Below the pieces are notes generated by a model. That model did no database searches. It saw only the letters and a list, made by a program, of their open reading frames with translations, and was not told the origin of the DNA. From Streptomyces sp. cf386 (GTDB lineage Bacteria > Actinomycetota > Actinomycetes > Streptomycetales > Streptomycetaceae), in assembly GCF_900103585.1 (NCBI RefSeq), contig NZ_FNHV01000011.1, positions 128,280 through 192,279 on the forward strand: a stretch of 64,000 bases of DNA, in the 5' to 3' direction. Position 1 is the first letter of the stretch, and each line of letters begins with the position of its first letter. Positions 8,136 through 17,500 of this stretch are shown piece after piece. Made by a program: the position numbers and the translations under genes.

Positions 8136-8879
8136 TCACCACGGCACGCGTTCGGCCACGTCTCCCTCCATGCTCCCGTGGAAGCCGCCCGTCCCCCCGG
8201 CGCCCAACGCCAGCCGTACGGGGACCTCGGCGCCCTCCTCGACCGTGCGGGTGCCCCGGCTGAACGGCGAGTCGGCGTTCAGGTCGGTGGCCACGAGCCC
8301 GGGGTTGGCCGCGTTGACGCGGATCCCGGCGTCGCGCAGCGCCTCGGCGTACACCAGGGTCACCGCGTTGAGGGCGGCCTTGGAGGAGCTGTAGGCGAGC
8401 AGTCCCCGTGAGGCCGCCGGGTGCTCGGGGTCGTCGAGGAGGGTCAACGACCCGAGCGGGCTGGACAGGTTGACCACCCGGGCGTCCTTCGAGCGCCGCA
8501 GCAGCGGCAGGCACGCGCGCGTCACGGCGACCGTGCCGAGGACGTTGACCTCGAACGCCCGGCGCAGATGGTCCTCCGTGATGCCCTCGACGGGCAGGCC
8601 CCACTCGGTGACGATCCCGGCGTTGTTGACGAGGACGTCGAGCCTGCCGCACTCCTCGTCGATCGTCCGCACCGCCGCGTCGACCTGCTCCCGCACGGTG
8701 ACGTCGAGCCGCGCGAACCGCACGTCGAGGCCCTCCGCCCGCAGTTCGCCCGCGGCCACGCGCCCCCGTGTCTCGTCCCGTGCCCCCAGGTACACGGTCA
8801 GCCCCTCAGCCGCGAGCCGCCGCGTGATCTCCTTGCCGAGGCCTTTGTTGGCCCCGGTCACCAGCGCGATGTCCGTCAT
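8136..8879 (-). CDS. Short-chain dehydrogenase/reductase
   Basis: This 247-residue Rossmann-fold oxidoreductase has the NADP(H)-binding TGANKGLG motif at residues 8–15, NNAG after the fourth strand, the catalytic serine in VVNLSSPLG and the YxxxK pair in AYSSSKAAL. The sequence resembles the SDRs annotated as carbonyl reductase-like (TGANKGLGKEITRRLA). It is not clearly a polyketide C-9 ketoreductase. The ATG at 8879 overlaps the stop of the upstream kinase gene in ATGA, so it is the third gene of a tightly coupled metK–kinase–SDR operon. The substrate is unknown. Confidence 0.85.
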   Translation of the reverse strand: MTDIALVTGANKGLGKEITRRLAAEGLTVYLGARDETRGRVAAGELRAEGLDVRFARLDVTVREQVDAAVRTIDEECGRLDVLVNNAGIVTEWGLPVEGITEDHLRRAFEVNVLGTVAVTRACLPLLRRSKDARVVNLSSPLGSLTLLDDPEHPAASRGLLAYSSSKAALNAVTLVYAEALRDAGIRVNAANPGLVATDLNADSPFSRGTRTVEEGAEVPVRLALGAGGTGGFHGSMEGDVAERVPW

Positions 8880-9970
8880 GCCACCCCCACTCGTCCCAGA
8901 TCCGCGAGTGCCGCGGCACGGTCTCCGTAGGCGCGGGTGAGCGCCGAGCCGAGCCGGGCCGGTTCGACCGTATAGGTCTGGGTGCCCACGGTGACGAGGA
9001 CGAGCGAGGCCATCGCACAGCCCAGCCGGGCCCGGTCCACCACGTCCCACCCCTGGCTGACGCCGGCCAGATAGCCGGCCCGGAAGGCGTCCCCGACCCC
9101 GGTGGGGTCGGTGTGCTCGGCCACGGGCACGGCCAGGACCTCGACCGTGGGTCCGTCGGCTCGCTCGATCCGACAGCCCTTCGCGCCGAGCGTGGTCACC
9201 CAGGTGCCGACGCGCTCAAGGACCTCGGCATGCTCCCAGCCGGTACGGGAGAGCAGCAGAGCGCTCTCGTACTCGTTGGTGAACAAGTGGTCGGCCCCGT
9301 CGACGAGTTCTCGCACGGCGGCCCCGTCGAGCCGGGCCAACTGCTGGGAGGGGTCGGCGGCGAAGGGGACCCCGAGAGCGCGGCAGGCGCGGGTGTGGCG
9401 CAGCATCGCCGCGGGATCGTCGGCGCCGACAAGGACGTACCCGACCTCCCGCTCCCGGATCACCGCCACCAGGTCGACGCGGTCCGCCTCGGCCATCGCC
9501 CCGGCGTAGAAGGTGGCGAGCTGGTTGCCGTCGGCGTCCGTGGTGCACATGAAGCGGGCGGTGTGCCGGTCGGCGGATACGTGGACCGCCGAGATGTCCA
9601 CGCCGTGCGCGGCGAGCACACCGCCGTACTCCTCGAAGTCGACGCCGGCCGCGCCGACCAGCACAGGCCGGTGGCCGAGCGCGGCCAGACCGTAGGCGAT
9701 GTTGGCGCCGACGCCGCCGTGCCGCACGTCCAGTGTGTCGGCGAGGAAGGACAGCGACACATGGTCGAGCCGTTCCGGAAGCAGCTGCTCCACGAACCGC
9801 CCGGGAAAGGTGAGCAGATGGTCGGTCGCGATGGACCCGGTGACGGCGATGGTCCGCGGCCCACGGGCCCTGTCGTCGACGGCGGCAGGGCTCTGGACAC
9901 TGCTGCCGCCGACGGCAGGGTGGGCATTGCCGCCGCCGACGGCAGGGCTCTGGACACTGTCGTCGGCCAT
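8876..9970 (-). CDS. PfkB-family kinase, adenosine-kinase-like
   Basis: This ribokinase-superfamily sugar/nucleoside kinase of about 364 residues closely follows the Streptomyces housekeeping adenosine-kinase-like protein (TGSIATDHLLTFPGRF, GGVGANIAYGLAALG). The catalytic-base/anion-hole motif DPTGVGDAFRAGYL is near residue 300, so it should be active. It carries an extra Ala/Gly/Val-rich N-terminal tail of about 38 residues containing a partly repeated QSPAVGG segment. The ATG at 9970 lies one base after the metK stop, and the gene ends in ATGA overlap with the SDR gene. Paired with MetK it suggests recycling of adenosine left after SAM-dependent methylation; SAH hydrolase and a methyltransferase are not in the operon. 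Confidence 0.82.
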   Translation of the reverse strand: MADDSVQSPAVGGGNAHPAVGGSSVQSPAAVDDRARGPRTIAVTGSIATDHLLTFPGRFVEQLLPERLDHVSLSFLADTLDVRHGGVGANIAYGLAALGHRPVLVGAAGVDFEEYGGVLAAHGVDISAVHVSADRHTARFMCTTDADGNQLATFYAGAMAEADRVDLVAVIREREVGYVLVGADDPAAMLRHTRACRALGVPFAADPSQQLARLDGAAVRELVDGADHLFTNEYESALLLSRTGWEHAEVLERVGTWVTTLGAKGCRIERADGPTVEVLAVPVAEHTDPTGVGDAFRAGYLAGVSQGWDVVDRARLGCAMASLVLVTVGTQTYTVEPARLGSALTRAYGDRAAALADLGRVGVA

Positions 9971-9971
9971 G

Positions 9972-11135
9972 TCAGAGCCCCGCCGCGGAGAGCAGCGCAT
10001 CCACACGGTCGGTGCGCTCCCAGGTGAAGTCGGGCATCTCCCGGCCGAAGTGACCGTAGGCGGCGGTCTGGGCGTAGATCGGGCGCAGCAGGTCCAGGTC
10101 GCGGATGATCGCTGCCGGACGCAGGTCGAAGACCTCGTCGATGGCGGCCTGGATACGGTTCACCGGCACCTCCTCGGTACCGAACGTCTCCACATAGAGC
10201 CCGACCGGTTCGGCCTTGCCGATGGCGTACGCCACCTGGACCTCGCAACGGGTCGCCAGCCCGGCCGCGACGACGTTCTTGGCGACCCAGCGCATCGCGT
10301 ACGCCGCACTGCGGTCCACCTTCGACGGATCCTTGCCGGAGAAGGCCCCACCACCGTGCCGGGCCATGCCGCCGTACGTGTCGATGACGATCTTCCGCCC
10401 GGTCAGCCCCGCGTCACCCATCGGCCCGCCGATCTCGAAGCGGCCCGTCGGATTCACCAGCAGCCGATACCCGTCAGCCTCCAACTTGACGCCTTCTTCA
10501 GCCAGTTGAGCCACGACAGGCTCGACGACATGCGTGCGCACATCGGGGCCGAGGAGCCCGTCCAGACTGATGTTCGCGGCGTGCTGCGAGGAGACGACCA
10601 CGGTGTCGAGCCGGACCGCGCGGTCCCCGTCGTACCCGATGGTGACCTGCGTCTTGCCGTCGGGGCGCAGGTAGGGGAGGGTGCCGTCCCTGCGGACGTC
10701 GGCCAGGCGGGCGGAGAGCCGGTGCGCGAGGTGGATCGGCAGCGGCATCAACTCCGCCGTCTCGTCGCACGCGAAGCCGAACATCAGACCCTGGTCGCCG
10801 GCGCCTCCGGTGTCCACGCCCTGGGCGATGTCCGGCGACTGGGTACCGATCGACACGGACACCCCGCACGAAGCGCCGTCGAAGCCCTTGGCCGACGCGT
10901 CGTACCCGATGCGCAGGACCGTGTCCCGGACGAGCTGGGCGACCGGCGCGTACGCCGTGGTACTGACCTCTCCGGCGACGTGCACCTGACCGGTGGTGAT
11001 CAGCGTCTCCACGGCGACACGGGCGGCGGGGTCGGCCGCCAGCAGATGGTCGAGGATGGCGTCGCTGACCTGGTCGGCGATCTTGTCGGGGTGGCCCTCG
11101 GTGACGGACTCCGAGGTGAACAGACGTAGAGACAC
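9972..11135 (-). CDS. metK: S-adenosylmethionine synthetase, second-copy type
   Basis: The enzyme makes SAM from ATP and methionine. The characteristic motifs are intact: [20 protein letters not shown] at the N-terminus, [35 protein letters not shown] and [20 protein letters not shown]. At 387 residues it is shorter than the usual Streptomyces MetK of about 400. The segment between QGVD and GAGDQG, normally a longer charged loop, is cut to one or two residues. The GTG start at 11135 has AGGGAGA just upstream and matches the family N-terminus. Its place in an operon with kinase and SDR genes, beside a SARP and an exporter, suggests a pathway-dedicated copy rather than the housekeeping gene. 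Confidence 0.92.
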   Translation of the reverse strand: MSLRLFTSESVTEGHPDKIADQVSDAILDHLLAADPAARVAVETLITTGQVHVAGEVSTTAYAPVAQLVRDTVLRIGYDASAKGFDGASCGVSVSIGTQSPDIAQGVDTGGAGDQGLMFGFACDETAELMPLPIHLAHRLSARLADVRRDGTLPYLRPDGKTQVTIGYDGDRAVRLDTVVVSSQHAANISLDGLLGPDVRTHVVEPVVAQLAEEGVKLEADGYRLLVNPTGRFEIGGPMGDAGLTGRKIVIDTYGGMARHGGGAFSGKDPSKVDRSAAYAMRWVAKNVVAAGLATRCEVQVAYAIGKAEPVGLYVETFGTEEVPVNRIQAAIDEVFDLRPAAIIRDLDLLRPIYAQTAAYGHFGREMPDFTWERTDRVDALLSAAGL

Positions 11136-11547
11136 GGCTCTCCCTGGGTTCGCAGCGGCTGCTGACTGCGCGAAGTGTGCGCGCCGCCGGTCGAGGACCG
11201 CTTGGAGCACCGCCGGACCGTGGGCCGCAGAACCGGGCCGAGCCCGCTGGGCGAAAAGCCCCAGGGGGCAACCAGAACGGCTACCAAATCCCCTTTCCGT
11301 ACGTCGCCGAAAACCGAGAGAATATCCGAGCCATAACTGTATTCCGATCCTGTCCCGTTTCTGGTGCCGGGCACGAAATTTGCGCGAGGTCAACAACAGG
11401 ATCAGGAATTGACAGAGGCCTTGCCGGCATGCCCTCGACACCGCAGGAAAATCGCCAACTGTGCGCGAGCGCTCAGGAATTGACACCTGCCTGATGGTTG
11501 CCTACGGTCCGCTCGTCAGATTTTTCCGATCGCATCCGAAGGTATTC
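11136..11547. other. Divergent promoter region, metK / exporter
   Basis: There is no gene here. The 412-base region is AT-rich from about 11285 to 11420. It contains two identical copies of TCAGGAATTGACA (11402–11414 and 11473–11485), 71 bases apart. The second overlaps the -35 box of the exporter promoter. I saw no SAM-riboswitch-like structure ahead of metK. Confidence 0.6.
11480..11508 (+). promoter_or_regulatory. Vegetative-type promoter of the exporter gene
   Basis: A perfect -35 hexamer TTGACA (11480–11485) is followed, after exactly 17 bases, by TACGGT (11503–11508), a good Streptomyces principal-sigma (HrdB) -10. The predicted start near 11515 gives a leader of about 33 bases to the ATG at 11548. 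The -35 lies inside one copy of a 13-base direct repeat, so a repressor binding that repeat would block it. Confidence 0.65.
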
Positions 11548-13176
11548 ATGACTGCATCTGCGTTGCCGAAATCCGGGCAGCAGTTGATTCTTGCCGTTCT
11601 CATGGTGTGTTCACTGCTGATCTGGCTGGACAACACCGTCCTGAGTACCACCCTGGAGACCCTCGCGGACCCGGTCCGTGGACTGAATGCCAGCCCGGCC
11701 GAACTCCAGTGGGCCACCGGCTCGTACACGCTGACCTTCGCCACCTTGATGTTCACCGCGGGCGCCCTGGGCGATCGCTTCGGCCACCGGACGGTGCTCG
11801 CGACGGGCCTGGTGATATTCGCCGGGTCCTCGGTGTGGGCGGCGTACGCGGGTGACGCGGACCAGTTGATCGCCGCCAGGGCCGCGATGGGCATCGGCAG
11901 CGCGCTGATCATGCCTGCCAACCTGGCCATCCTCATGTGGACGTTCACCGGCCCCGCGCGGTCGACCGCGATCGCCATCTCCTCGACCTCCGCCGGTGTC
12001 GGGATGGCCCTGGGCCCGGTGCTGGCCGGGGTGCTGCTCGACCACTTCTGGTGGGGCTCGGTCTTCCTGGTCAATGTCCCGGTCGTGGTGCTGGCGCTGA
12101 TCGGCATCGCCGTGCTGGTCCCGAACTTCCGCAGCCCCGTGGTGCGTCCACTGGACCCGGCCGGGATGCTGCTGTCGATCAGCGGCCTCGCGACGCTCGC
12201 CTACGGGCTGATCCGCGCGGGTCAGGTGGCGGCCTGGAGCCATACGGACGTCTGGGCGCCGATCGCCGTCGGACTGGTCCTGCTGGCCGTGTTCGTCCGC
12301 GTCGAACTACGCGTCAAGGTGCCGAGCTTCGATCCCCGGCTGCTCGCGCAGCGTGCGTTCGGCGGAGGCAACGTGGCACTCGGGCTGCTCCTCTTCGCCG
12401 TGTCCGCCGTCACCTTCTACAACGCGTTCTACCTGCAGGGCGCCCGCGGCTACTCGCCGATCGAGGCGGGCCTGGCCGGCCTCCCCACCGCACTCGGCGC
12501 GTTCCTGGGGGCGCCCGTCGGCGCGCGCCTGGTGCACCGCTGGTCGCTGCGGCTCGTCACCGTGCCGGCCCTCACCGTGGCGGCCCTGACCATGGGCGCG
12601 TACGGACTCTTCGGGCTGCGGACCCCCCTCGCCTGGATCGAGATCCTGCTGTTGGTCCAGGGCCTGTCCATCGGCATGGTGATCGGTCCGGTGACCGCGG
12701 CGCTGATCAGCACACTGCCGCTGGAACGGGCCGGTGCCGGGTCGGCCGTCACCAACACCGTGCGCCAGACCGGCAGCGTGATCGGGATCGCCGTCGGCGG
12801 CACGATCATGTCGATCGTGTACCGGCGCGCGATCGAGCCCTCGCTGGGCGGTGTGCCAGAACCGGTGCGGGAGCAGGCGCGGGTCTCCGCCGAACAGGCC
12901 CGGCACGTCGCCACCGCGACCCACCGGCCCGAGCTCGTGCACGCCGCCGACGACGCGTTCGTCCACGCCATGCACGTCGGCGCGGTCTGGATCATGTTCA
13001 TCGCACTCTTCGGAGCGGCCGTGCTGCTTCTCGCCCTGCGCTCGGTCCGAGAGCCCTCGGCTGCCGGGCGCGAGCCGGACCACGAGCCGGAAGCCGGCCC
13101 GTCCGCGGACGAGGCGCCCCGGACCGGGGCCGAACTCCGCCCCGCCCGCGAGGGCGACGACGTGGGCAGCCACTGA
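11548..13176 (+). CDS. MFS multidrug exporter, DHA2 (14-TM) family
   Basis: This proton-driven drug/metabolite exporter of the EmrB/QacA group has about 542 residues and roughly 14 membrane spans. WLDNTVLSTTLETL marks helix 1 (motif D1). Motif A is GALGDRFGHRTVLATG between helices 2 and 3. The antiporter motif C is GVGMALGPVLAGVLLDHFWW in helix 5. The last 45 residues are a charged cytoplasmic tail. The ATG at 11548 was chosen because GAAGG precedes it and the family N-terminus begins there; an upstream in-frame ATG would add 29 unsupported residues. It is divergent from metK and is a plausible self-resistance or export gene for the adjacent pathway. Confidence 0.9.
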   Translation: MTASALPKSGQQLILAVLMVCSLLIWLDNTVLSTTLETLADPVRGLNASPAELQWATGSYTLTFATLMFTAGALGDRFGHRTVLATGLVIFAGSSVWAAYAGDADQLIAARAAMGIGSALIMPANLAILMWTFTGPARSTAIAISSTSAGVGMALGPVLAGVLLDHFWWGSVFLVNVPVVVLALIGIAVLVPNFRSPVVRPLDPAGMLLSISGLATLAYGLIRAGQVAAWSHTDVWAPIAVGLVLLAVFVRVELRVKVPSFDPRLLAQRAFGGGNVALGLLLFAVSAVTFYNAFYLQGARGYSPIEAGLAGLPTALGAFLGAPVGARLVHRWSLRLVTVPALTVAALTMGAYGLFGLRTPLAWIEILLLVQGLSIGMVIGPVTAALISTLPLERAGAGSAVTNTVRQTGSVIGIAVGGTIMSIVYRRAIEPSLGGVPEPVREQARVSAEQARHVATATHRPELVHAADDAFVHAMHVGAVWIMFIALFGAAVLLLALRSVREPSAAGREPDHEPEAGPSADEAPRTGAELRPAREGDDVGSH

Positions 13177-13584
13177 CACCGTGGGAGCCAGGCAGAAACT
13201 CCCTGAGGTGCAGCCGCGCTCATCATCTTCGCCAGTGGCGCCAAGTGAATCTCCTCGGGTTGAAATACCAGCCGGACCTCGCCGACCTCGCCCGCCGCCA
13301 GCTGTGCGCCTGACTCCTGGCACCCCCTGTCCAGGGTCAGCAGCGCCCCGGCTAACGCCCCGGTCCACCGCCCCGTTCCTGGCACCTCGTGGGCAGTCCC
13401 AGATCCCTGCATTCCGTATTTCCACGGGGTTCACACCACGACGCGGGTGTACGACTTCAGTGCCGACGCCCGTACCAGGGAGAGCGGGCGCCGGTCTGTC
13501 GTGGAGTAAATCCGTTGATTGGCGGGGGATTTGAGTAAATCAGCGACCCTTTTTCCTCCTCAAGTGCACGTAGCGAGAGGTGTC
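13177..13584. other. Intergenic region between exporter and cyclase-like gene
   Basis: No complete gene is supported. A short open segment (about 13,220–13,313) reads RQWRQVNLLGLKYQPDLADL and could be the tail of a lost gene, but I do not recognise it. The last 80 bases are AT-richer and carry a pair of GAGTAAATC repeats that probably lie in the promoter of the next operon. Confidence 0.4.
13504..13541. repeat. Direct repeat pair before the cyclase-like/STAND operon
   Basis: GAGTAAATC occurs at 13504–13512 and again at 13533–13541, 29 bases apart (nearly three helical turns). It lies 44–81 bases before the first start codon. A same-face arrangement of this kind suits a dimeric regulator; which one is unknown. 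Confidence 0.55.
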
Positions 13585-14529
13585 ATGGCAACGAACGGTA
13601 GGGAAGGATCGGGCAGCTCGAGCAGCTCGAGCAGCTCGGGCAGCCCGGGCGCATTCGAGCGCAGGCTGCTGCTGGCAGTCGACGCGAAAGGATACGGCCG
13701 CGCCGACGTGGTGACGCAGCGCCAGTTCCAGGAGGGAATCACGCGGCTGCTGGACGAAGCGGCCGCCACTGCCCGGCTGGACCGCGCGGGCTGGGTGACG
13801 CAGGAGGGCGGGGATTCCGTGTTCGCCGTCCTGCCCGAGGGAGCCTATGAGCCCGCCCTGATCGACATCTTCATGCGCGCCTTGGATGCCGGACTACGAG
13901 CCTTCAACCACAACCGGATACCGCAAGCCCGGCTCAGGATCAGGGCAGCCATCCACTTCGGCTCGACCTCGCTGGGCGCCAACGGCTTCGTCGGCCGGGC
14001 TCCGGTCGAGATCGGTCGAATCCTCGACTGCGTGGCCCTGCGCTCCGCCCTGGAGGTGGCTCCGGACGCCTGTCTGGCCGTCGCCGTGTCGACGGCCGTC
14101 TTCCACGATGTCGTAGGGGACGCGTACACGAGCATTCCGGCGGACGAGTTCCGTCACGTGCACGTCGAAGAGAAGGAGTATCGCGGCGAGGCCTGGATCT
14201 GGGTCCCGGGCTCCGATGTCCGGCAGTTGGACCTGGAACCGGACCGGCCGGTGACCGCGCCGGGCACCGTCGGCCCCGAGGACGACGAAGGGGACCGAGG
14301 TGCCGGGCGGGCACCGCAGCGACCAGAGGGGCCCACCGGTCCCGTGGACAAGAGCGACGCGCCCGTGGTGCGGATCGACGTGGAGGCGAAGGAGATAGCG
14401 GGGACCGCGACCGTGGTGCGCACAGACCGGCTCGAGGGCACCATCGAGGGCACCGCCAGGATCGGTTCCGTGACGTCCGGCGGAACATTTGTCGGGGCGG
14501 ACATCTGCACCACCAAGGGCGAGAAGTGA
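13585..14529 (+). CDS. Cyclase-homology-domain protein with beta-repeat tail
   Basis: The 314-residue protein has three parts. A Ser-rich linker (residues 8–21) comes first. A class III nucleotide-cyclase-like domain spans about residues 26–200. A charged linker follows, and a tail (about 261–314) repeats the G-T-x-x-G pattern (IAGTATVV, LEGTIEGTARIGSV, SGGTFVGADI). In the cyclase fold the first metal Asp is likely D33 (AVDAKGYG), the second D77 (GGDSVFAVL), and R145 sits in the VEIGRILD motif. The usual Lys before GD and the Asn of VNxAAR (here E142) are missing, so activity is doubtful. GAGAGG precedes the ATG by four bases. The GTGA overlap with the STAND gene shows they work as a unit. 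Confidence 0.75.
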   Translation: MATNGREGSGSSSSSSSSGSPGAFERRLLLAVDAKGYGRADVVTQRQFQEGITRLLDEAAATARLDRAGWVTQEGGDSVFAVLPEGAYEPALIDIFMRALDAGLRAFNHNRIPQARLRIRAAIHFGSTSLGANGFVGRAPVEIGRILDCVALRSALEVAPDACLAVAVSTAVFHDVVGDAYTSIPADEFRHVHVEEKEYRGEAWIWVPGSDVRQLDLEPDRPVTAPGTVGPEDDEGDRGAGRAPQRPEGPTGPVDKSDAPVVRIDVEAKEIAGTATVVRTDRLEGTIEGTARIGSVTSGGTFVGADICTTKGEK

Positions 14530-17500
14530 CCGCCCGGGCAGGGACGGACCGCGCCTTCGAGGACGTGGTCCGAGCCCGGACGGAGGCGGACTTCGTCGAG
14601 CGCCAGTGGCTGTACGACAGGGTCGAGCAGGGGTTGGAGGCTCAGGACGGGCAGTACGTGCTGGTGACGGGGGAGCCGGGGGCGGGCAAGACCAGCGTCC
14701 TCGCCGGCCTGGCCCGTAACCACCCGAACTGGCTGCGCTACTTCGTACGGCAGGACAGCCGGACTCCGCTCGTCGGCGGAGACATCCAGTCGTTCCTCCT
14801 TTCCACGGGCCACCAACTCGCCCGACTGCACCCGGAGATCTTCCGGCCGGAACGCCTTGAGATCGTGGTGCGCCAGCACATCGAAACCGTCGAGGCCGGG
14901 GGCCTCGCGGTCGGCATCAGGATCGACGACCTGACGGTGTCGCCGTTCTGCCAAACCGCCGCCCTGGTGCTGGACCAGGAGATCACCACCGTCGCGGGCG
15001 CGGTCAGCGCTGTCGAGATCAACACGGCCGGCCTGGAACCCAGGCTCCTGGAACCCGACAACCTGGCCCAGTTGGCACTGATCCAGCCGGCCGAGGTCCT
15101 GCTGCGGGAAGACCCTTCGGCCCGGATCGTGATCCTGCTCGACGCGCTGGACGAGCTGGCCGGCAAGCGGGAGACGGCCACCCTCCTGGAGTGGCTGGCC
15201 CACGGGCCCGAACTGCCGCCCAACCTGAGCATCGTCATGACCTCGCGACCGCACTCCGCACTCGGCCCCCTGCGGTCCGCCCGGGACGGCAGGATCAGCG
15301 AGATCGCCATCGATCCCGGTGCCCGCCAGGTGTTCGACGACCTGCTCGACTACGCCGACCGCGCGTTGGGAACCGCGCCCGTCACCACCGCGGTAACGGC
15401 CGCCGGCCTGGTTCCCGACCGGTTCAGGCGGGACATCGCCCACCGGGCGGCCGGGAACTTCCTCTATCTGTCCAGCTACGCACGGGCGTTGGCGGATGCC
15501 GTCGAACGTGCCGACGAGTCGCAGACGACCCGGCTGCTCGGCCTCGAGGGCCTCCCGCAGGGCCTTGCCGGGCTGTACGCGTTCTTCGTCGACTCCGCCC
15601 GCTCCCATGTCGCCCGGCTCGGCATGGTCGAGATCCGGGACCCATTGGGTCCCGAGGACAGGCTGACTTCACCCTGGGAGGGAGTCGGCCGCCGGATCCT
15701 CGCCGTCCTCACCGTCGCCAGAGAACCGCTGACCGCGGCGAAACTCGCCGAGCTGGGCGGCATCCGCGTCTGGCCCTCGACCGTGGACGAGGTACTGGCA
15801 CGACTGCGCTGGCTGCTCGCCCCGCACAGTGACCGGTTCAGCTTCTACCACTCCTCCATCGGCGAGTTCCTCGGCGACGAGCAGACCAGTCGTCGGCACC
15901 CCGAGTGTTCGGTCGACGTACTCGAGTGGCACGAGCGGATCGTCCGGCACTACCGCGGCACCGCCGCCTCCTGGTCCGCCCTCGACTGGAACACCGTTGA
16001 CCGTTACGGGCTCGCGCACCTCGCCGAACACTTGACGCGCTGCCGGGCCCAAGTGGCGAACGAGGCGGCCGACCTGGTCTGCCCCGGCTTGCGCGTCGCG
16101 GCACGGACCACCTTCGGAAGCGACCGGCACTTCCTGCGGCTCGTCGATCTCGTAGCGGACCGGGCCGTCGAGTCACTTCCGCTCGCTTCCGGCCTGCCGA
16201 CCGTCCTGTACCTGGGGGTGGTACGACGCCAGATCCTGCGGTCGACCCGTCGGGTCAACCCGGAGATCCTCGGCCTGATGGCCCGGCTGGGCCGCGTCGA
16301 GGAGGCGCTGGAGCACATGTCGGCGCAGGCCCCCTCCCTCGAACAGGTCGAGGCCATGCTGGAGATCCTGCGCCACGCGCCGCCGGGCGAAAACGGACCC
16401 GGCCGGGAGGAGTTGCTGGAGCTGCTGGTGGAGAAGACCTTGGCGGTCCCGCCCCACCACGCGCCGAACGGCCACTGGTCACGCTCGCTGCACGCGGCGA
16501 TGCTCACCGCACAGGAGCTCGCGCCGCACGACCTGCGCCGGGCACTGCGCCTGTGGGACCGGGCGCGAGAAGCCGTACAGCATCTCTGCCGACACGACGA
16601 AGCCCCGGATCCCATCCACCGTGCCGCAGCGGTGGCCGCGAGTGACACGGGCGAGGCACGCGCACTCATCGAGTCGATGCACACGGTCCGCGCCGACGAC
16701 TACCTGGACCTCGCCGCACGCACCGAGCCCGAGGCCGTGCCCGACCTGCTCCTGCGAGCCGAGGCGAGCCTGCCCACCGACCGGCGGGCCCGCCTGCGCC
16801 TGCTGGCCGTGCTGGCGGTCGCCTGGGCGCCGCTGGCCCGAAGCGAGGCCGAGCGCCTGCTCGCGGTACTCGGCGCGGAAGCCGAGCGAGCTGCCGGGGC
16901 CGGGGCAGAGGCAGACCACGAGGTGGTGACCGGCTTGGTCGATGCCGCGTCGGCCTTGGCCGCATCGGACCGGGAGACCGCGCACCACCTCATGGAAAGG
17001 CTGGACGCCACCCTCGTCAACGGCAGGGGGAGCTCTCTCCGGGCCGCCGAGCTGTGGGCGGACTGGGGGAGGCCGGACCGGGCGCGCAGGTTGCTCGGCC
17101 GGCTGATGGAGACGGACAGCCTCACGACCAGGATCGGGGTCGGCAAGGTGCTTCGCGGATTCGCCCCGGACGAGGCGCTGCGGATGCTCGAGAAGGCGCG
17201 CGCCGAAATCCCTCCCGCGACGGCTTTCCACGATGACATGGCGAGAGGTGATCGGGATCGCGACCTGCAGAGTCTTGCCCTTGCCTGGGTCGACTTCGAC
17301 CTGGGCCAGGCGGCGAAGGTGGCCCGCGAGATCGCCAACGTCTGGGGGACCGGCGACATTCCGGGCCAGTTCGAGTACATCACGGAGGAAGACTTCATCA
17401 CCAAGATGGCCACCGCCGGCATGACCTTTCGTGGCGACCGGCACGTGGCCCTGGCTCAGATCGCCCACCGGCATCTGGACGCGGGCGGTACCGGCGAAGC

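Noticed and set aside
11136-11300. SAM riboswitch ahead of metK
   Set aside because: I searched the leader for the conserved SAM-I/II/IV cores and paired stems and saw none. The GTG start follows a plain ribosome site.
14154-15608. Long open frame antisense to the start of the STAND gene
   Set aside because: GC-rich Streptomyces DNA leaves antisense frames open. The protein is Arg/Gly/Val-rich without motifs, while the plus strand has a clear NTPase.
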